DNA of 27,832 nt, taken from a virus. Shown piece after piece: positions 1-7,913 of this stretch (positions within the stretch are counted from its first letter, which is position 1; every line of letters starts with the position of its first letter). The notes beneath the pieces were generated by a model. The model had not been told where the DNA came from, searched no databases, and saw only the letters and a program-made list of their open reading frames with translations. Position numbers and translations under genes: made by a program. The stretch lies in the IMG/VR virus record IMGVR_UViG_3300008114_002635, positions 1 to 27,832 of that record; one strand, given 5' to 3'.

Positions 1-5
1 TTTAA

Positions 6-224
6 ATGAAAGAATATATAAACAGAAGTTTTAGTATAGTTACTGAAAATTTACTCAAGTGTAAAGCTGAGAATTTCAAGGTGTTTTATGAGAACGAATT
101 AAATCAATCATTCGAAATTGGTGGATATATGATAAATGGAGATTATACTTTTGTAAAAATGAAAGAAGCTGGAAACTTTTTCAGAATAAAAGACAACGAA
201 AAGATATACATTCTTCGCAATTAA
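6..224 (+). CDS. small hypothetical protein (72 aa)
   Basis: A 72-residue ORF that I do not recognise. It is rich in Lys, Glu, Asn and aromatic residues, with no membrane segment or signal peptide. The pattern (FEIGGYMI, then TFVKMK, then FFRIKDNEKIYIL) suggests a small beta-rich fold. The ATG lies 6 bases from the window edge, so a start further upstream cannot be excluded. It is separated from the sugar operon by 146 bp that contain a possible hairpin terminator and a promoter, so it probably belongs to an upstream transcription unit. Codon use is AT-rich like its neighbours. Confidence 0.6.
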   Translation: MKEYINRSFSIVTENLLKCKAENFKVFYENELNQSFEIGGYMINGDYTFVKMKEAGNFFRIKDNEKIYILRN

Positions 225-237
225 TTTTTCGTTGTTT
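193..237 (+). terminator. possible weak hairpin terminator after the first ORF
   Basis: A 10-bp perfect stem (ACAACGAAAA at 193-202 with TTTTCGTTGT at 226-235) encloses a 23-nt loop and is followed by TT. The left arm is inside the 3' end of the 72-aa ORF. It is GC-poor with a long loop, so it is a weak terminator candidate at best. Confidence 0.3.
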
Positions 238-282
238 ATAATGGTTTTAAAAATAATAGTATAGACAAGCATTACTAAAAAT

Positions 283-299
283 GTAGATATAATATCTAC
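283..299. repeat. 17-bp inverted repeat upstream of the sugar operon
   Basis: GTAGATA-TAA-TATCTAC is a perfect 7-bp inverted repeat with a 3-nt centre. It lies about 35 bp upstream of the -35-like element of the sugar operon promoter. It could be an operator or a small RNA hairpin. No function is shown by the sequence. Confidence 0.4.
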
Positions 300-332
300 T
301 ATGCAAAATAATACGATTTAATTTATTATTGC

Positions 333-360
333 TTGCATATATATGATAAAAGTCTATAAT
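333..360 (+). promoter_or_regulatory. sigma70-like promoter of the sugar operon
   Basis: TTGCAT at 333-338, a 16-nt spacer, then a perfect TATAAT at 355-360. The box ends 10 nt before the ATG at 371, so the leader would be only a few nucleotides long. No Shine-Dalgarno sequence is visible. The host-type consensus suggests expression by unmodified host RNA polymerase, that is, early or middle rather than late. Confidence 0.5.
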
Positions 361-370
361 ACAAAGTTAT

Positions 371-1630
371 ATGAAAAAAAATAATGATCTAATATTCGTG
401 CAGATAGCATCATATCGTGATCCAGAATTGGTTCCTACCATCAAGGACATGATTGCCAAAGCGAAACATCCAGAAAAATTAACATTTGGTATTTGTTGGC
501 AAAAAGATGAAACGGAAAATCTTGACGAATTCATCGACAATCCAAATTTCAGAATTGAAACATATCATTATTCAGAAAGCCAAGGACTGGGTTGGGCTAG
601 AAACATAACAAACAAGTTGTATCGTGGGGAAAAATACACCTTGCAGATTGATAGTCACCATCGTTTTGTTCAAGATTGGGATGCAATGATTCTTGAAGAT
701 TATGATCAGGCTTTGTCGGTTGCAAAAAAACCAATCATAAGCACATATTGTACACCATTTGACACTGCGTTGCCGATTGAAAAAGCAAGCCCAGTACCAT
801 GCTTGATGTCACAATATGAATTTAGCAATGACAAACTTTTGATGAGCATGCCTCATTACATTGGAGATTATGAGAAGCGAACCAAAATTATTCGCGCTCG
901 CACGTTGAGTGGACATTTCTTTTTTGTTGCTGGAAAATTTATTGAAGAAGTACCATATGATCCAGACATTTATTTTGGTGGATACACTGAAGAAACAACT
1001 ATGAGTGTTCGTGCATATACACATGGATATGATTTCTTCAGCCCATACAGAATGATTATGTGGCATGAATATACTCGCAAATATCGTCCAAAGCATTGGG
1101 ATGATCACGGCAAGGAAAGTGCCACAAAGAAGACAAGTGGTGAGAGAGATATTTATGCAAGAAAGAAAACTCGCCAATTGTTCGGACAAGAAGAACATGG
1201 AATTGATATGGGAATTTATGGATTAGGAAAGGTTCGCTCTTTGCATGATTATGAAGTATACGGAGGTTTTAATTTCAAAGCATGTAAAATACAAGATTAT
1301 ACTCTATTGGTAAAAGAACCACCGAATCCACCTGATTGGGAGGCGCAATTCAAAAAAGAAAGACTCAAAATGAATGTTGCATGGGATGTAGGACATTTCA
1401 TGGAAGAAGACACTGGAGATTTTGAATTCATCACATTTGGCGTCGTTGACAAATATGACACAAATTTGTTCAGAGTTGATTTCAAACCATCAACTCATCC
1501 TGAAATATTCACATACAAGAAAAGTTCAATTGATGTAGAGATAATTTCAGATAACAAGCCAGACAGAGTAATAATGTATTCTTTTAGCAAATCAAAACAG
1601 TGGGGTAAGCGTTACGAGAAAAAACTATGA
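371..1630 (+). CDS. GT60/GlcNAc-type glycosyltransferase
   Basis: Probable UDP-sugar-dependent glycosyltransferase of the PF11397 (GlcNAc, GT60-like) family, 419 aa. The N-terminus shows the family pattern FVQIASYRDPEL (residues 9-20) followed by IKDMIAKAKHPEKLTFGICWQ. The metal/nucleotide motif reads QIDSHHRF with D94-S95-H96 in the DxD position. A central FFVAGKF...DPDIYFGGYTEE stretch also fits the family. Characterised eukaryotic members attach GlcNAc to protein hydroxyl groups (Skp1 hydroxyproline, Thr of Trypanosoma cruzi mucins); substrate use here is not shown. The C-terminal third (about 300-419) is beta-rich and unassigned. It is first in a seven-gene operon and overlaps the next gene by ATGA. 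No SD precedes the start; the TATAAT at 355-360 is just upstream. Confidence 0.85.
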   Translation: MKKNNDLIFVQIASYRDPELVPTIKDMIAKAKHPEKLTFGICWQKDETENLDEFIDNPNFRIETYHYSESQGLGWARNITNKLYRGEKYTLQIDSHHRFVQDWDAMILEDYDQALSVAKKPIISTYCTPFDTALPIEKASPVPCLMSQYEFSNDKLLMSMPHYIGDYEKRTKIIRARTLSGHFFFVAGKFIEEVPYDPDIYFGGYTEETTMSVRAYTHGYDFFSPYRMIMWHEYTRKYRPKHWDDHGKESATKKTSGERDIYARKKTRQLFGQEEHGIDMGIYGLGKVRSLHDYEVYGGFNFKACKIQDYTLLVKEPPNPPDWEAQFKKERLKMNVAWDVGHFMEEDTGDFEFITFGVVDKYDTNLFRVDFKPSTHPEIFTYKKSSIDVEIISDNKPDRVIMYSFSKSKQWGKRYEKKL

Positions 1631-2805
1631 GAATATTGTTCACTGTTTTAGGAAACAGTCGTCGTAGTAATTATCTTGACGGAGAAACATTAAGATATGG
1701 AAACGGCGGTGGATCTGGGACTGATACCAGTTCAATAATAGTTGCTGAACAACTCGCCGCACAAGGCCACGATGTGGTGTTTTGTTCAGACAAACTAGAA
1801 CCACTGTTGGAAGAGTCTTATGCCAAAAAAGGAATTGTATTTAATGCAGGAAAGAAAGTTCGTGGTGTAATATACACGAACTTTCAGTTGGATAATGTTG
1901 AAAACAAAACATTTGATGTGTTGGTGAACAGTCTATGGTTCAGTAAGTACAAAGAGTTGCCAGTCAAAATCACAAAGGCTGTAATCTATTGGTGTCATAT
2001 GCAATGGATTTATGGAATTGGCGAGATGATTGAGTATGTCAAGGAAAACAACCTAACCCTCGGATTTGTTCATATTTCAGAATGGGAAAAGAGCATGACA
2101 AATCCAGTTGTACAGGATGCTTGTAACAAATTGCCAAATACAAAGGTTGTTACGATACCAAATCCTATAATGGATGACATGATTGAAGAAGTGTTGAGTG
2201 AGAAGATAGAAAAGAAAAGCGGGTCATTTATTTTTCATCCACTTTGGGCAAGAGGAGGAAATGTGGCAGTACAAGCGGTACGTGAACTTGATTTTCCAGA
2301 AAAAGAATTCAACGCATTTGATTATCTCATGTGCATTCATGGTCACACTGATCCATTCTTTAGAAATCATAATGGTGTGGACAAGAAAACCTTGTTCAGA
2401 TGTTTGGCAAAGAGTGACTATTTCATTTATCCACTGTATACTCCATACAAGGATGTTCACAAAGATACATTTTCGTGTGTTGTTGCAGAGGCAATTGCTA
2501 TGGGCGTAACTGTAGTAACATACCCATTAGGTGCATTACATGACAACTTTGATGGATATTGCGCATGGTTGGATTTTCCACCAGATACTGATCCTATAAA
2601 GATGCAAAAGGAACAATTGTCAAAGGACGAAGAAGGCAAGTTCAATTACACAGAGAACATAGTTGAAAAGGTCAAATATTTGGAAGCCAATACTGAATTT
2701 AAAAACAAAGTAAGAACCCAAGGCAAAGATTTCATATTTGAGAAATTTAATTCCAACAAAGTAGGACTGATGTGGCGCGATTTTATTTCACAGTTAACAT
2801 CATAA
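1627..2805 (+). CDS. GT-B (GT4-like) glycosyltransferase, copy 1
   Basis: A 392-aa protein with a GT-B layout. The N-terminus has a Gly-rich acceptor loop (GNGGGSGTDTSS, residues 25-36) followed by VAEQLAAQGHDVVF, typical of the first Rossmann fold of GT4 enzymes. The C-terminal domain carries DTFSCVVAEAIAMGVTVVTYPLGAL, resembling the GT4 sugar-nucleotide-binding E-x7-E region. The exact activity is unknown. It overlaps the upstream gene by ATGA and is followed after 4 nt by a paralogue of identical length with about half of its residues identical, so the pair arose by tandem duplication. No signal peptide or membrane segment is visible, so it is presumably cytoplasmic. Confidence 0.75.
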   Translation: MRILFTVLGNSRRSNYLDGETLRYGNGGGSGTDTSSIIVAEQLAAQGHDVVFCSDKLEPLLEESYAKKGIVFNAGKKVRGVIYTNFQLDNVENKTFDVLVNSLWFSKYKELPVKITKAVIYWCHMQWIYGIGEMIEYVKENNLTLGFVHISEWEKSMTNPVVQDACNKLPNTKVVTIPNPIMDDMIEEVLSEKIEKKSGSFIFHPLWARGGNVAVQAVRELDFPEKEFNAFDYLMCIHGHTDPFFRNHNGVDKKTLFRCLAKSDYFIYPLYTPYKDVHKDTFSCVVAEAIAMGVTVVTYPLGALHDNFDGYCAWLDFPPDTDPIKMQKEQLSKDEEGKFNYTENIVEKVKYLEANTEFKNKVRTQGKDFIFEKFNSNKVGLMWRDFISQLTS

Positions 2806-2809
2806 TATC

Positions 2810-3988
2810 ATGAGAATAGCAATCATAGTAATAGGAAACAGCAGACGAAACAATTATCTGAACGGTCATAATCTCAGATATGATGGTGGAGGGGCATCTG
2901 GCACAGACACTAGTTCAATGCTTGTTGCTGAATATTTGGCAAGCAAAGGACATGAGGTTGTAATGACTGTGGATGAATTGGAGCCATTACTTGAAGAGAA
3001 ACTACAAAAGCAGGGAAAGAAGTTTGTGCCCGGAGCAAAAAGTTATGGTGTTTCATACACAAATAAAAACTTCGACGGTATTGAGAATAAAACTTTTGAT
3101 GTATTGATAAACATGCTTTGGTTTCAAGACTATGACAAGCTTCCTATTACAGTAACCAAGAGTTTGATTTATTGGTGTCATATGCAATGGGTATATGGGA
3201 TAGATGCACATATGGCATATGCAAGAAAACACAATCTTACTCTCGGAATGGTTAATGTTTCGACTTGGCAAGCTAGTGTGTCACAGAATGTTATAAATCA
3301 TGTCAAAGCCAATTACGAAAAAACAAAGCAATTCCTAATTTCAAATCCAATTTTTGATGAAATGATCAGAGAGGTTGAGCAGGAACCAATTCAAAAGAAG
3401 AAAGGTAAGTTTATATTTCACGCCACATGGCCAACGGGTGGAGATGTTGCAATGCAGGCAGTCAGAGAGTTGGATATGCCAGAAAAACAGTTTCATGCAT
3501 TTGATTATTTCATAACGGTGCATGGTCATACTGAGTCATATTTCCACAACCATCAAGCGGTGGATAGAAAAACACTTTACAAACACTTGGCTGAAAGTGA
3601 ATATTTCATATATCCATTGTATACCATACACAAGGTTTTGAGAAAAGATACATTTGCATGCACTGTTGCAGAGGCTCTTGCTTTTAACACAATTGTATTA
3701 ACATATCCACTTGGTGCATTGCCAACTGTGTTTGGTGACAAGTGTGTTTGGTTGGATGCCCCGCCGGGCACTAACCTCGATGAGCTTCAACGTGCTGATT
3801 TGGCAAGAGACGAAGAAGGAAAGTTCAAATATACAAAAAATATCGTGGATAAGATAAACTATCTTGAAGCTAACCCAGAGATAAAGGAAAAATATAGAAC
3901 TGGTGGAAGACAATATGTGCTTGAAAATTTTAATATTAACAAGATTGGAAAAATGTGGGAGGATTGCTTGGAGGAATTGACAAAATGA
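2810..3988 (+). CDS. GT-B (GT4-like) glycosyltransferase, copy 2
   Basis: A 392-aa paralogue of the preceding gene. Shared blocks include GNSRRxNYL, LRYxxGGxSGTDTSS, ENKTFDVLxNxLWF, IYWCHMQWxYGI, QAVRELDxPEK, and SxYFIYPLYT with KDTFxCxVAEA. The conserved N-terminal Gly-rich loop and C-terminal E-x7-E-like region predict the same GT-B fold. Divergence is highest at residues 160-210, as expected if the copies now recognise different acceptors, though this is inference. It starts 4 nt after the first copy and overlaps the GT25-type gene by ATGA, so the genes are probably translationally coupled. Confidence 0.75.
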   Translation: MRIAIIVIGNSRRNNYLNGHNLRYDGGGASGTDTSSMLVAEYLASKGHEVVMTVDELEPLLEEKLQKQGKKFVPGAKSYGVSYTNKNFDGIENKTFDVLINMLWFQDYDKLPITVTKSLIYWCHMQWVYGIDAHMAYARKHNLTLGMVNVSTWQASVSQNVINHVKANYEKTKQFLISNPIFDEMIREVEQEPIQKKKGKFIFHATWPTGGDVAMQAVRELDMPEKQFHAFDYFITVHGHTESYFHNHQAVDRKTLYKHLAESEYFIYPLYTIHKVLRKDTFACTVAEALAFNTIVLTYPLGALPTVFGDKCVWLDAPPGTNLDELQRADLARDEEGKFKYTKNIVDKINYLEANPEIKEKYRTGGRQYVLENFNINKIGKMWEDCLEELTK

Positions 3989-4683
3989 AAATAGAAAATT
4001 TCTTTGAAAAAGGATACTATATAAATCTGGACAGAAGAACAGACAGAAACGAGCTTTTTCGTAAAGAAATGGATAGAGTTGGGTTGCTATCTTTTTTTGA
4101 AAGAGTTTCCGCTGAAGATGGTATAAATGAACCAGATCCAATGAAGAGGCATGCGTACTGTGCATATACTTATCACAAATTATTCAAGAAAATATGCGAT
4201 CTCGGATATGAAAGAGTGCCGATTTTTGAAGATGATGCATTTTTCTATGACAGACCAGAAATATCAGGAAGAGATTTGGCGGAAAAAGCATTGGACGATC
4301 TAAAATATTTTCCAAATTGGGACATGGTTTTGTTTGGAGGAAGACCCGTGGATACAGTTGGACCTCTGCAAATAATGACAGACAATCTTTTCAGATCACA
4401 AATGGTTCTAGGAACTCACGCCGTTGGATACAGAAGAAAAGTTATCAAGAAGGTACTTGATGAATATGTTCCATTTCAAGATGGTACGATTGATGGTTGG
4501 TATGGTAATGTTCCTGTCATAGAAAAATATCTGGTAAACCCCCTCGCATGTGGAGCTATGCCCGTTAAAAGTGATTTGGACGGCAATGGCTATATATCAA
4601 ACGTTAAAGATGATATCATTTGCTATGATAGAGTGCCAAAAATAGACAAACGCCATGAAACACAAAGTAATAAGCCTGTATAA
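3985..4683 (+). CDS. GT25-type glycosyltransferase
   Basis: A 232-aa protein of the GT25 type (LPS/collagen galactosyltransferase family). The N-terminal YYINLDRRTDR (residues 11-21), then FFERVSAEDG (37-46) and the acidic motif FEDDAFF (81-87) are family hallmarks; the EDDA motif is expected to bind the nucleotide-sugar metal ion. The ATG at 3985, which gives an ATGA overlap with the previous gene, is preferred over the in-frame ATG at 3955, because the family N-terminus begins just before the YYINLDRR strand and 3955 would lie deep inside the upstream gene. Donor and acceptor sugars cannot be read from the sequence; GT25 members usually transfer galactose or glucose. Confidence 0.8.
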   Translation: MKIENFFEKGYYINLDRRTDRNELFRKEMDRVGLLSFFERVSAEDGINEPDPMKRHAYCAYTYHKLFKKICDLGYERVPIFEDDAFFYDRPEISGRDLAEKALDDLKYFPNWDMVLFGGRPVDTVGPLQIMTDNLFRSQMVLGTHAVGYRRKVIKKVLDEYVPFQDGTIDGWYGNVPVIEKYLVNPLACGAMPVKSDLDGNGYISNVKDDIICYDRVPKIDKRHETQSNKPV

Positions 4684-5344
4684 ATCGGATATTGACTATA
4701 CGATAGTTGAATTGCAAAAGAAAGTTTTTGATTATTTTTCAATTCCTCTTGAGCAAATTTCATTCGATGGCATGCATTCTACTGCCATTGAAAAATATGT
4801 GAAAAATAACAATGATTGGGACAGTATAACCATATTTGATGTTGATTGCATTCCCATCACACATGATTGTGTATCAAGAGCAATCAAGGAAATATCAGAC
4901 AATAATACCATCTATGGGAATGGACAGGCTTCCAACTCAATATTTCCAACAACACCAAGAACTCCTCCTTTTATAGCACCAAGTTTTCTAAGCTTCAGCA
5001 GAGATTTATGGGAAAGATCTCCATTCAAGAATTTTGATTTTCAAAGATATCCAAATCCAGAAGGAATTTCTATGGAAGCTGATGTGGCGGAGGTATTCAC
5101 CAGAGAAAATGAAAAAGCTGGAAGAAGAATAGCTATGAATTATCCAACCAGATGTTTAACTGGTATAGCATGGAATTATTTCGGCGGATATGGCTATAAG
5201 GAATTTGGTTTTGGAATTGCAACGGAGTTTGAAAGCGGAACATATCATAATTTTCAAATCAGATTGCCAGAGAAACAAAAATACTTCTTTGATTATTGCG
5301 ACAAATTGATGCGCGGAGAAAAAATTGAAAGTTTTGTATCATGA
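4655..5344 (+). CDS. probable GT-A-like glycosyltransferase
   Basis: A 229-aa protein that I cannot place in a named family. The stretch SITIFDVDCIP (residues 57-67) looks like the end of a beta strand leading into a DxD motif (D62-V-D64), as in GT-A sugar transferases. Its position inside a co-directional block of sugar enzymes supports this. The C-terminal half contains an aromatic, Gly-rich stretch (WNYFGGYGYKEFGFG) but no membrane segment. The start overlaps the GT25 gene by 29 nt, and the stop overlaps the GT11 gene by ATGA. It could alternatively be a non-catalytic sugar-processing protein. Confidence 0.55.
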   Translation: MKHKVISLYKSDIDYTIVELQKKVFDYFSIPLEQISFDGMHSTAIEKYVKNNNDWDSITIFDVDCIPITHDCVSRAIKEISDNNTIYGNGQASNSIFPTTPRTPPFIAPSFLSFSRDLWERSPFKNFDFQRYPNPEGISMEADVAEVFTRENEKAGRRIAMNYPTRCLTGIAWNYFGGYGYKEFGFGIATEFESGTYHNFQIRLPEKQKYFFDYCDKLMRGEKIESFVS

Positions 5345-6165
5345 AGGAAATGACCAGCAATTATATCACTTGCAGACTGCAAGGCAGAACAGGAAACATA
5401 ATGTTTCAGATAGCAAACGGCTACTCTCAGTCGTTAAAACATAATAGACAGTTTGTTGTTCCGTCAAAAGAATCAACAACCAGTCATTTGGAAAAAGGAT
5501 TGTTCAGAAAATTTGACTTTAGAATAAACACTATCCCGTCAAACAATATTGCACATCATATTTGGGCACCTTTTACATACAAAGAATTTGCTCCAGCAGA
5601 AGACAGACCCACGGCTTTCTGTGGATGGTATCAATCTGAAAAATACTTTGGAAACTATAAAGAAGTAATAAGAGATGCATTTAGTCCAACTACGGAATTT
5701 GTAATAAAAGCAACAAAAGAATTTCCGTTTTTAAATTCAGCCAGAGTTGCCGCCATAAATGTAAGAAGAGGAGATTATCTCACCCAACCAAGACATCATC
5801 CAGTTGTGACATTGGATTATATAGAAGAAGCAAGAAAACTTCTGCCACAACATGATTATCTAATGGTTCTTAGTGATGATTTTGAATGGTGTAAGAACAA
5901 CATCAAAGGAAATAACATCATATTTCCAAGCAACTATGTTGATCAGGATGCTATGTGGCTATTATCAATGTGTGATGATTTTATTATTTCAAACTCTACA
6001 TTCAGTTGGTGGGGTGCATTCTTATCAAGAACAAAAAACAAGGTGGTTATATCTCCATCCACGTGGTTTGGACCAGACATACATGAAGATCCTTCTGATG
6101 TTTGGTGTGAAGGTTGGATAAAAGTTCCAACAAAATGGAAAGACGGTTTTATTGTAATGGAATAA
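5341..6165 (+). CDS. GT11 alpha-1,2-fucosyltransferase
   Basis: A 274-aa protein with the defining motifs of GT11 (alpha-1,2-fucosyltransferase) enzymes. An N-terminal GRTGNIMFQIANGYS (15-29) matches the family GxGNQMFQ motif. The peptide NVRRGDY (140-146) is the HxRRGDY GDP-fucose-binding motif, with N in place of H. SNSTFSWWGAFLS (217-229) is the third conserved block. The enzyme would transfer fucose from GDP-fucose to a galactose-type acceptor in the cytoplasm. No GDP-fucose biosynthesis gene is in the window, so the donor must come from the host or from elsewhere in the genome. Length is close to bacterial members (about 280-300 aa). It joins the upstream gene by ATGA and glf by a 1-nt gap. 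Confidence 0.88.
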   Translation: MKEMTSNYITCRLQGRTGNIMFQIANGYSQSLKHNRQFVVPSKESTTSHLEKGLFRKFDFRINTIPSNNIAHHIWAPFTYKEFAPAEDRPTAFCGWYQSEKYFGNYKEVIRDAFSPTTEFVIKATKEFPFLNSARVAAINVRRGDYLTQPRHHPVVTLDYIEEARKLLPQHDYLMVLSDDFEWCKNNIKGNNIIFPSNYVDQDAMWLLSMCDDFIISNSTFSWWGAFLSRTKNKVVISPSTWFGPDIHEDPSDVWCEGWIKVPTKWKDGFIVME

Positions 6166-6166
6166 T

Positions 6167-7276
6167 ATGTACGACTATCTAATAGTAGGAGCAGGATTTT
6201 TTGGAAGCATATGCGCTTATGAACTAAACAAGATTGGAAAGAAAGTCTTGGTGATTGATGTGCGCAATCATATTGGTGGAAATTGCTATAGCGAAAATAG
6301 GGATAATATCAACCTACATGTTTATGGTCCACATATATTTCATACTTCAGACGAAGAGGTTTGGAAGTGGATCAATCAGTTTACATCGTTTAATAACTTC
6401 ATATACACCCCCGTGGCTAATTATGATGGAGAGTTGTATTCTTTACCATTTAACATGTGGACGTTTTATCAGCTATGGGGAGTGCAAAGTGAAGAAGAAG
6501 TAAAAGCAATAATAGCCAAACAATCGGCCCATATTGGTGAGCCAAAAAATCTTGAAGAACAAGCAATCAAGTTGGTTGGTAGAGATGTGTATGAAACATT
6601 GATCAAAGGGTACACGGAAAAACAGTGGCGCAAAAAGGCGACAGAGTTGCCAAAAGAGATTATCAAGAGACTGCCAGTAAGATACACTTTTAACAACAAC
6701 TATTTCAATGATAAGTATCAAGGTATTCCAATTGGTGGATACACTCAGATATTTGAAAAGCTTTTAAAAGGAATAGATGTCAAAACCGGTGTTGATTATT
6801 TCAAGGACGAATTGCCGCCTCATGACAGAGTGATATACACAGGTCCGATTGATAAATTCTATGGATACAAATATGGACATCTCGAATACAAGACTGTTTC
6901 GTTAGATCATATGAGAATGGAAACTCCAAATTATCAGGGAGTCGCCGCTATAAATTACACAAGTGAAAAAGTTCCATTCACTCGCACCATAGAACATAAA
7001 CATTTCGAAAATTCACAGAGTGATGTGACTTGGGTAAGTTGGGAAACGCCAATCCAATATGTTCCAGAAAAAACAGAGCCATATTATCCTGTAAATGATG
7101 CTGCCAATATGGAAATATTGAAAAAGTACAAGGAAGAATCATCAAAGCAAGACAAAGTGATATTCGGTGGTAGACTTGGTGAATACAAATATTATGACAT
7201 GCACCAAGTTATACGCAGTGCGTTGGATTGTGCAAATCATCTCAAATATTTGGAAGTTTGGCATCCAAAAGTGTGA
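6167..7276 (+). CDS. glf: UDP-galactopyranose mutase
   Basis: A 369-aa FAD enzyme that interconverts UDP-galactopyranose and UDP-galactofuranose. The N-terminal dinucleotide-binding GAGFFG (8-13) is followed by VLVIDVRNHIGGNCYS and HVYGPHIFHT. Further family blocks are FTRTIEHKHF (with the conserved active-site Arg), a WETPIQYVPEKTEPYYPVND region, and the C-terminal GGRLGEYKYYDMHQVI. Length matches bacterial UGMs (about 367-390 aa) and all blocks are intact, so it should be active. It supplies a galactofuranose donor and is the last gene of the sugar operon, implying that one of the upstream transferases uses UDP-Galf. A short inverted repeat begins at its stop codon. Confidence 0.95.
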   Translation: MYDYLIVGAGFFGSICAYELNKIGKKVLVIDVRNHIGGNCYSENRDNINLHVYGPHIFHTSDEEVWKWINQFTSFNNFIYTPVANYDGELYSLPFNMWTFYQLWGVQSEEEVKAIIAKQSAHIGEPKNLEEQAIKLVGRDVYETLIKGYTEKQWRKKATELPKEIIKRLPVRYTFNNNYFNDKYQGIPIGGYTQIFEKLLKGIDVKTGVDYFKDELPPHDRVIYTGPIDKFYGYKYGHLEYKTVSLDHMRMETPNYQGVAAINYTSEKVPFTRTIEHKHFENSQSDVTWVSWETPIQYVPEKTEPYYPVNDAANMEILKKYKEESSKQDKVIFGGRLGEYKYYDMHQVIRSALDCANHLKYLEVWHPKV

Positions 7277-7300
7277 CATATGGCACATATACTGTGTCAC
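7273..7300 (+). repeat. imperfect inverted repeat at the end of glf
   Basis: GTGACA at 7273-7278 pairs with TGTCAC at 7295-7300, and an inner TATG/CATA pair has a GCA loop. The remaining 5 nt would be a bulge. It spans the glf stop codon. A T-rich stretch (ATTTTTGATT) begins about 15 nt later rather than immediately, so a terminator role is uncertain. The rest of the 156-bp gap to hsp20 (7301-7432) shows no strong promoter; TTGGCA at 7361 and CATAAT at 7398 are poorly spaced. Confidence 0.35.
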
Positions 7301-7432
7301 AATATCACAAATTGATTTTTGATTCTTAACACTGTCAGAGGTAAACTCTGGAAAATCTGATTGGCACAATTATTGATATAGTGTATCTGTCGGTGTCCAT
7401 AATGGAGCCGATATAAACAAAGGATACAAAAC

Positions 7433-7879
7433 ATGAGTACACTAAGTAGATATACACGGGATGAGTTTCTCACCCCATTTGATCGTCTATTTGACGATGT
7501 CTTCAATAACTTCGGCGTAACACCTTACGCTGGGTCTTATACCAAGAACAGCTATCCAAAAGTAGATGTTGTTGAGTATGATGACAGGTATGTGCTTGAA
7601 GCGGATGTTGCTGGATTGAACAAGGAAGAAGTTTCCGTGGATCTTGAAGGCGATACACTAGTAATCAAAGGAGGCAAAAGAACAAACCATGAAAATACAA
7701 ATAAAGGAAAATATCTGTATAAAGAAATTAAGCGTTCTAGTTTCACACGCTCGTTTAGTGTGGGAGAAGGTATTGACAAAAATAAAATCAAAGCCGACTT
7801 CGCAAACGGAACAATAAAAGTTGATCTTCCTAAACTGAAGATTGAAGAACAAAAGCCAAAAACATTGAGGCTCCTATAA
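7433..7879 (+). CDS. small heat shock protein Hsp20 (alpha-crystallin family)
   Basis: A 148-aa ATP-independent holdase that should bind unfolding proteins and keep them refoldable by DnaK. The alpha-crystallin domain spans about residues 42-134, from YPKVDVVEYDDRYVLEADVAG through KGKYLYKEIKRSSFTRSF to the signature ADFANGTIKVDLPK (121-134). The N-terminal arm (LTPFDRLFDDVFNNF) has the usual amphipathic, Phe-rich character, and the C-terminus ends with L145-R-L147, an IxI-like oligomerisation motif. Length is normal. AAAGGA about 8 nt before the ATG is one of the few SD-like sites in this window. Hsp20 genes are known in T4-like cyanophages; pairing with dnaK is less usual. It is followed by the dnaK promoter/inverted repeat region. 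Confidence 0.93.
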   Translation: MSTLSRYTRDEFLTPFDRLFDDVFNNFGVTPYAGSYTKNSYPKVDVVEYDDRYVLEADVAGLNKEEVSVDLEGDTLVIKGGKRTNHENTNKGKYLYKEIKRSSFTRSFSVGEGIDKNKIKADFANGTIKVDLPKLKIEEQKPKTLRLL

Positions 7880-7884
7880 AATAG

Positions 7885-7913
7885 TTGACAATGTTTGGGG
7901 CTAGGTTTATTCT
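7885..7913 (+). promoter_or_regulatory. candidate sigma70-type promoter of dnaK
   Basis: A perfect -35 TTGACA at 7885-7890 is followed by a 17-nt spacer and TATTCT at 7908-7913 (4 of 6 matches to TATAAT). Transcription would begin near 7920, about 18 nt before the dnaK ATG. The -10 falls exactly in the loop of the inverted repeat at 7891-7926, so a protein bound to the repeat would block the promoter. Confidence 0.45.

Noticed and set aside
3955-3984. Longer start for the GT25-type gene at 3955
   Set aside because: The extra residues (MGGLLGGIDK) come from the overlapping GT-B reading frame; the ATGA junction at 3985 and the family N-terminus support the later start.
3698-4165. 155-aa minus-strand ORF over the GT-B/GT25 junction
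   Set aside because: It is antisense to two well supported transferase genes, has atypical Cys/Phe/Leu composition and no family motif.
7361-7403. Sigma70 promoter before hsp20
   Set aside because: TTGGCA and CATAAT are separated by about 31 nt, and the pairings TTGGCA/TATCTG and TTGATA/CATAAT are weak or badly spaced.
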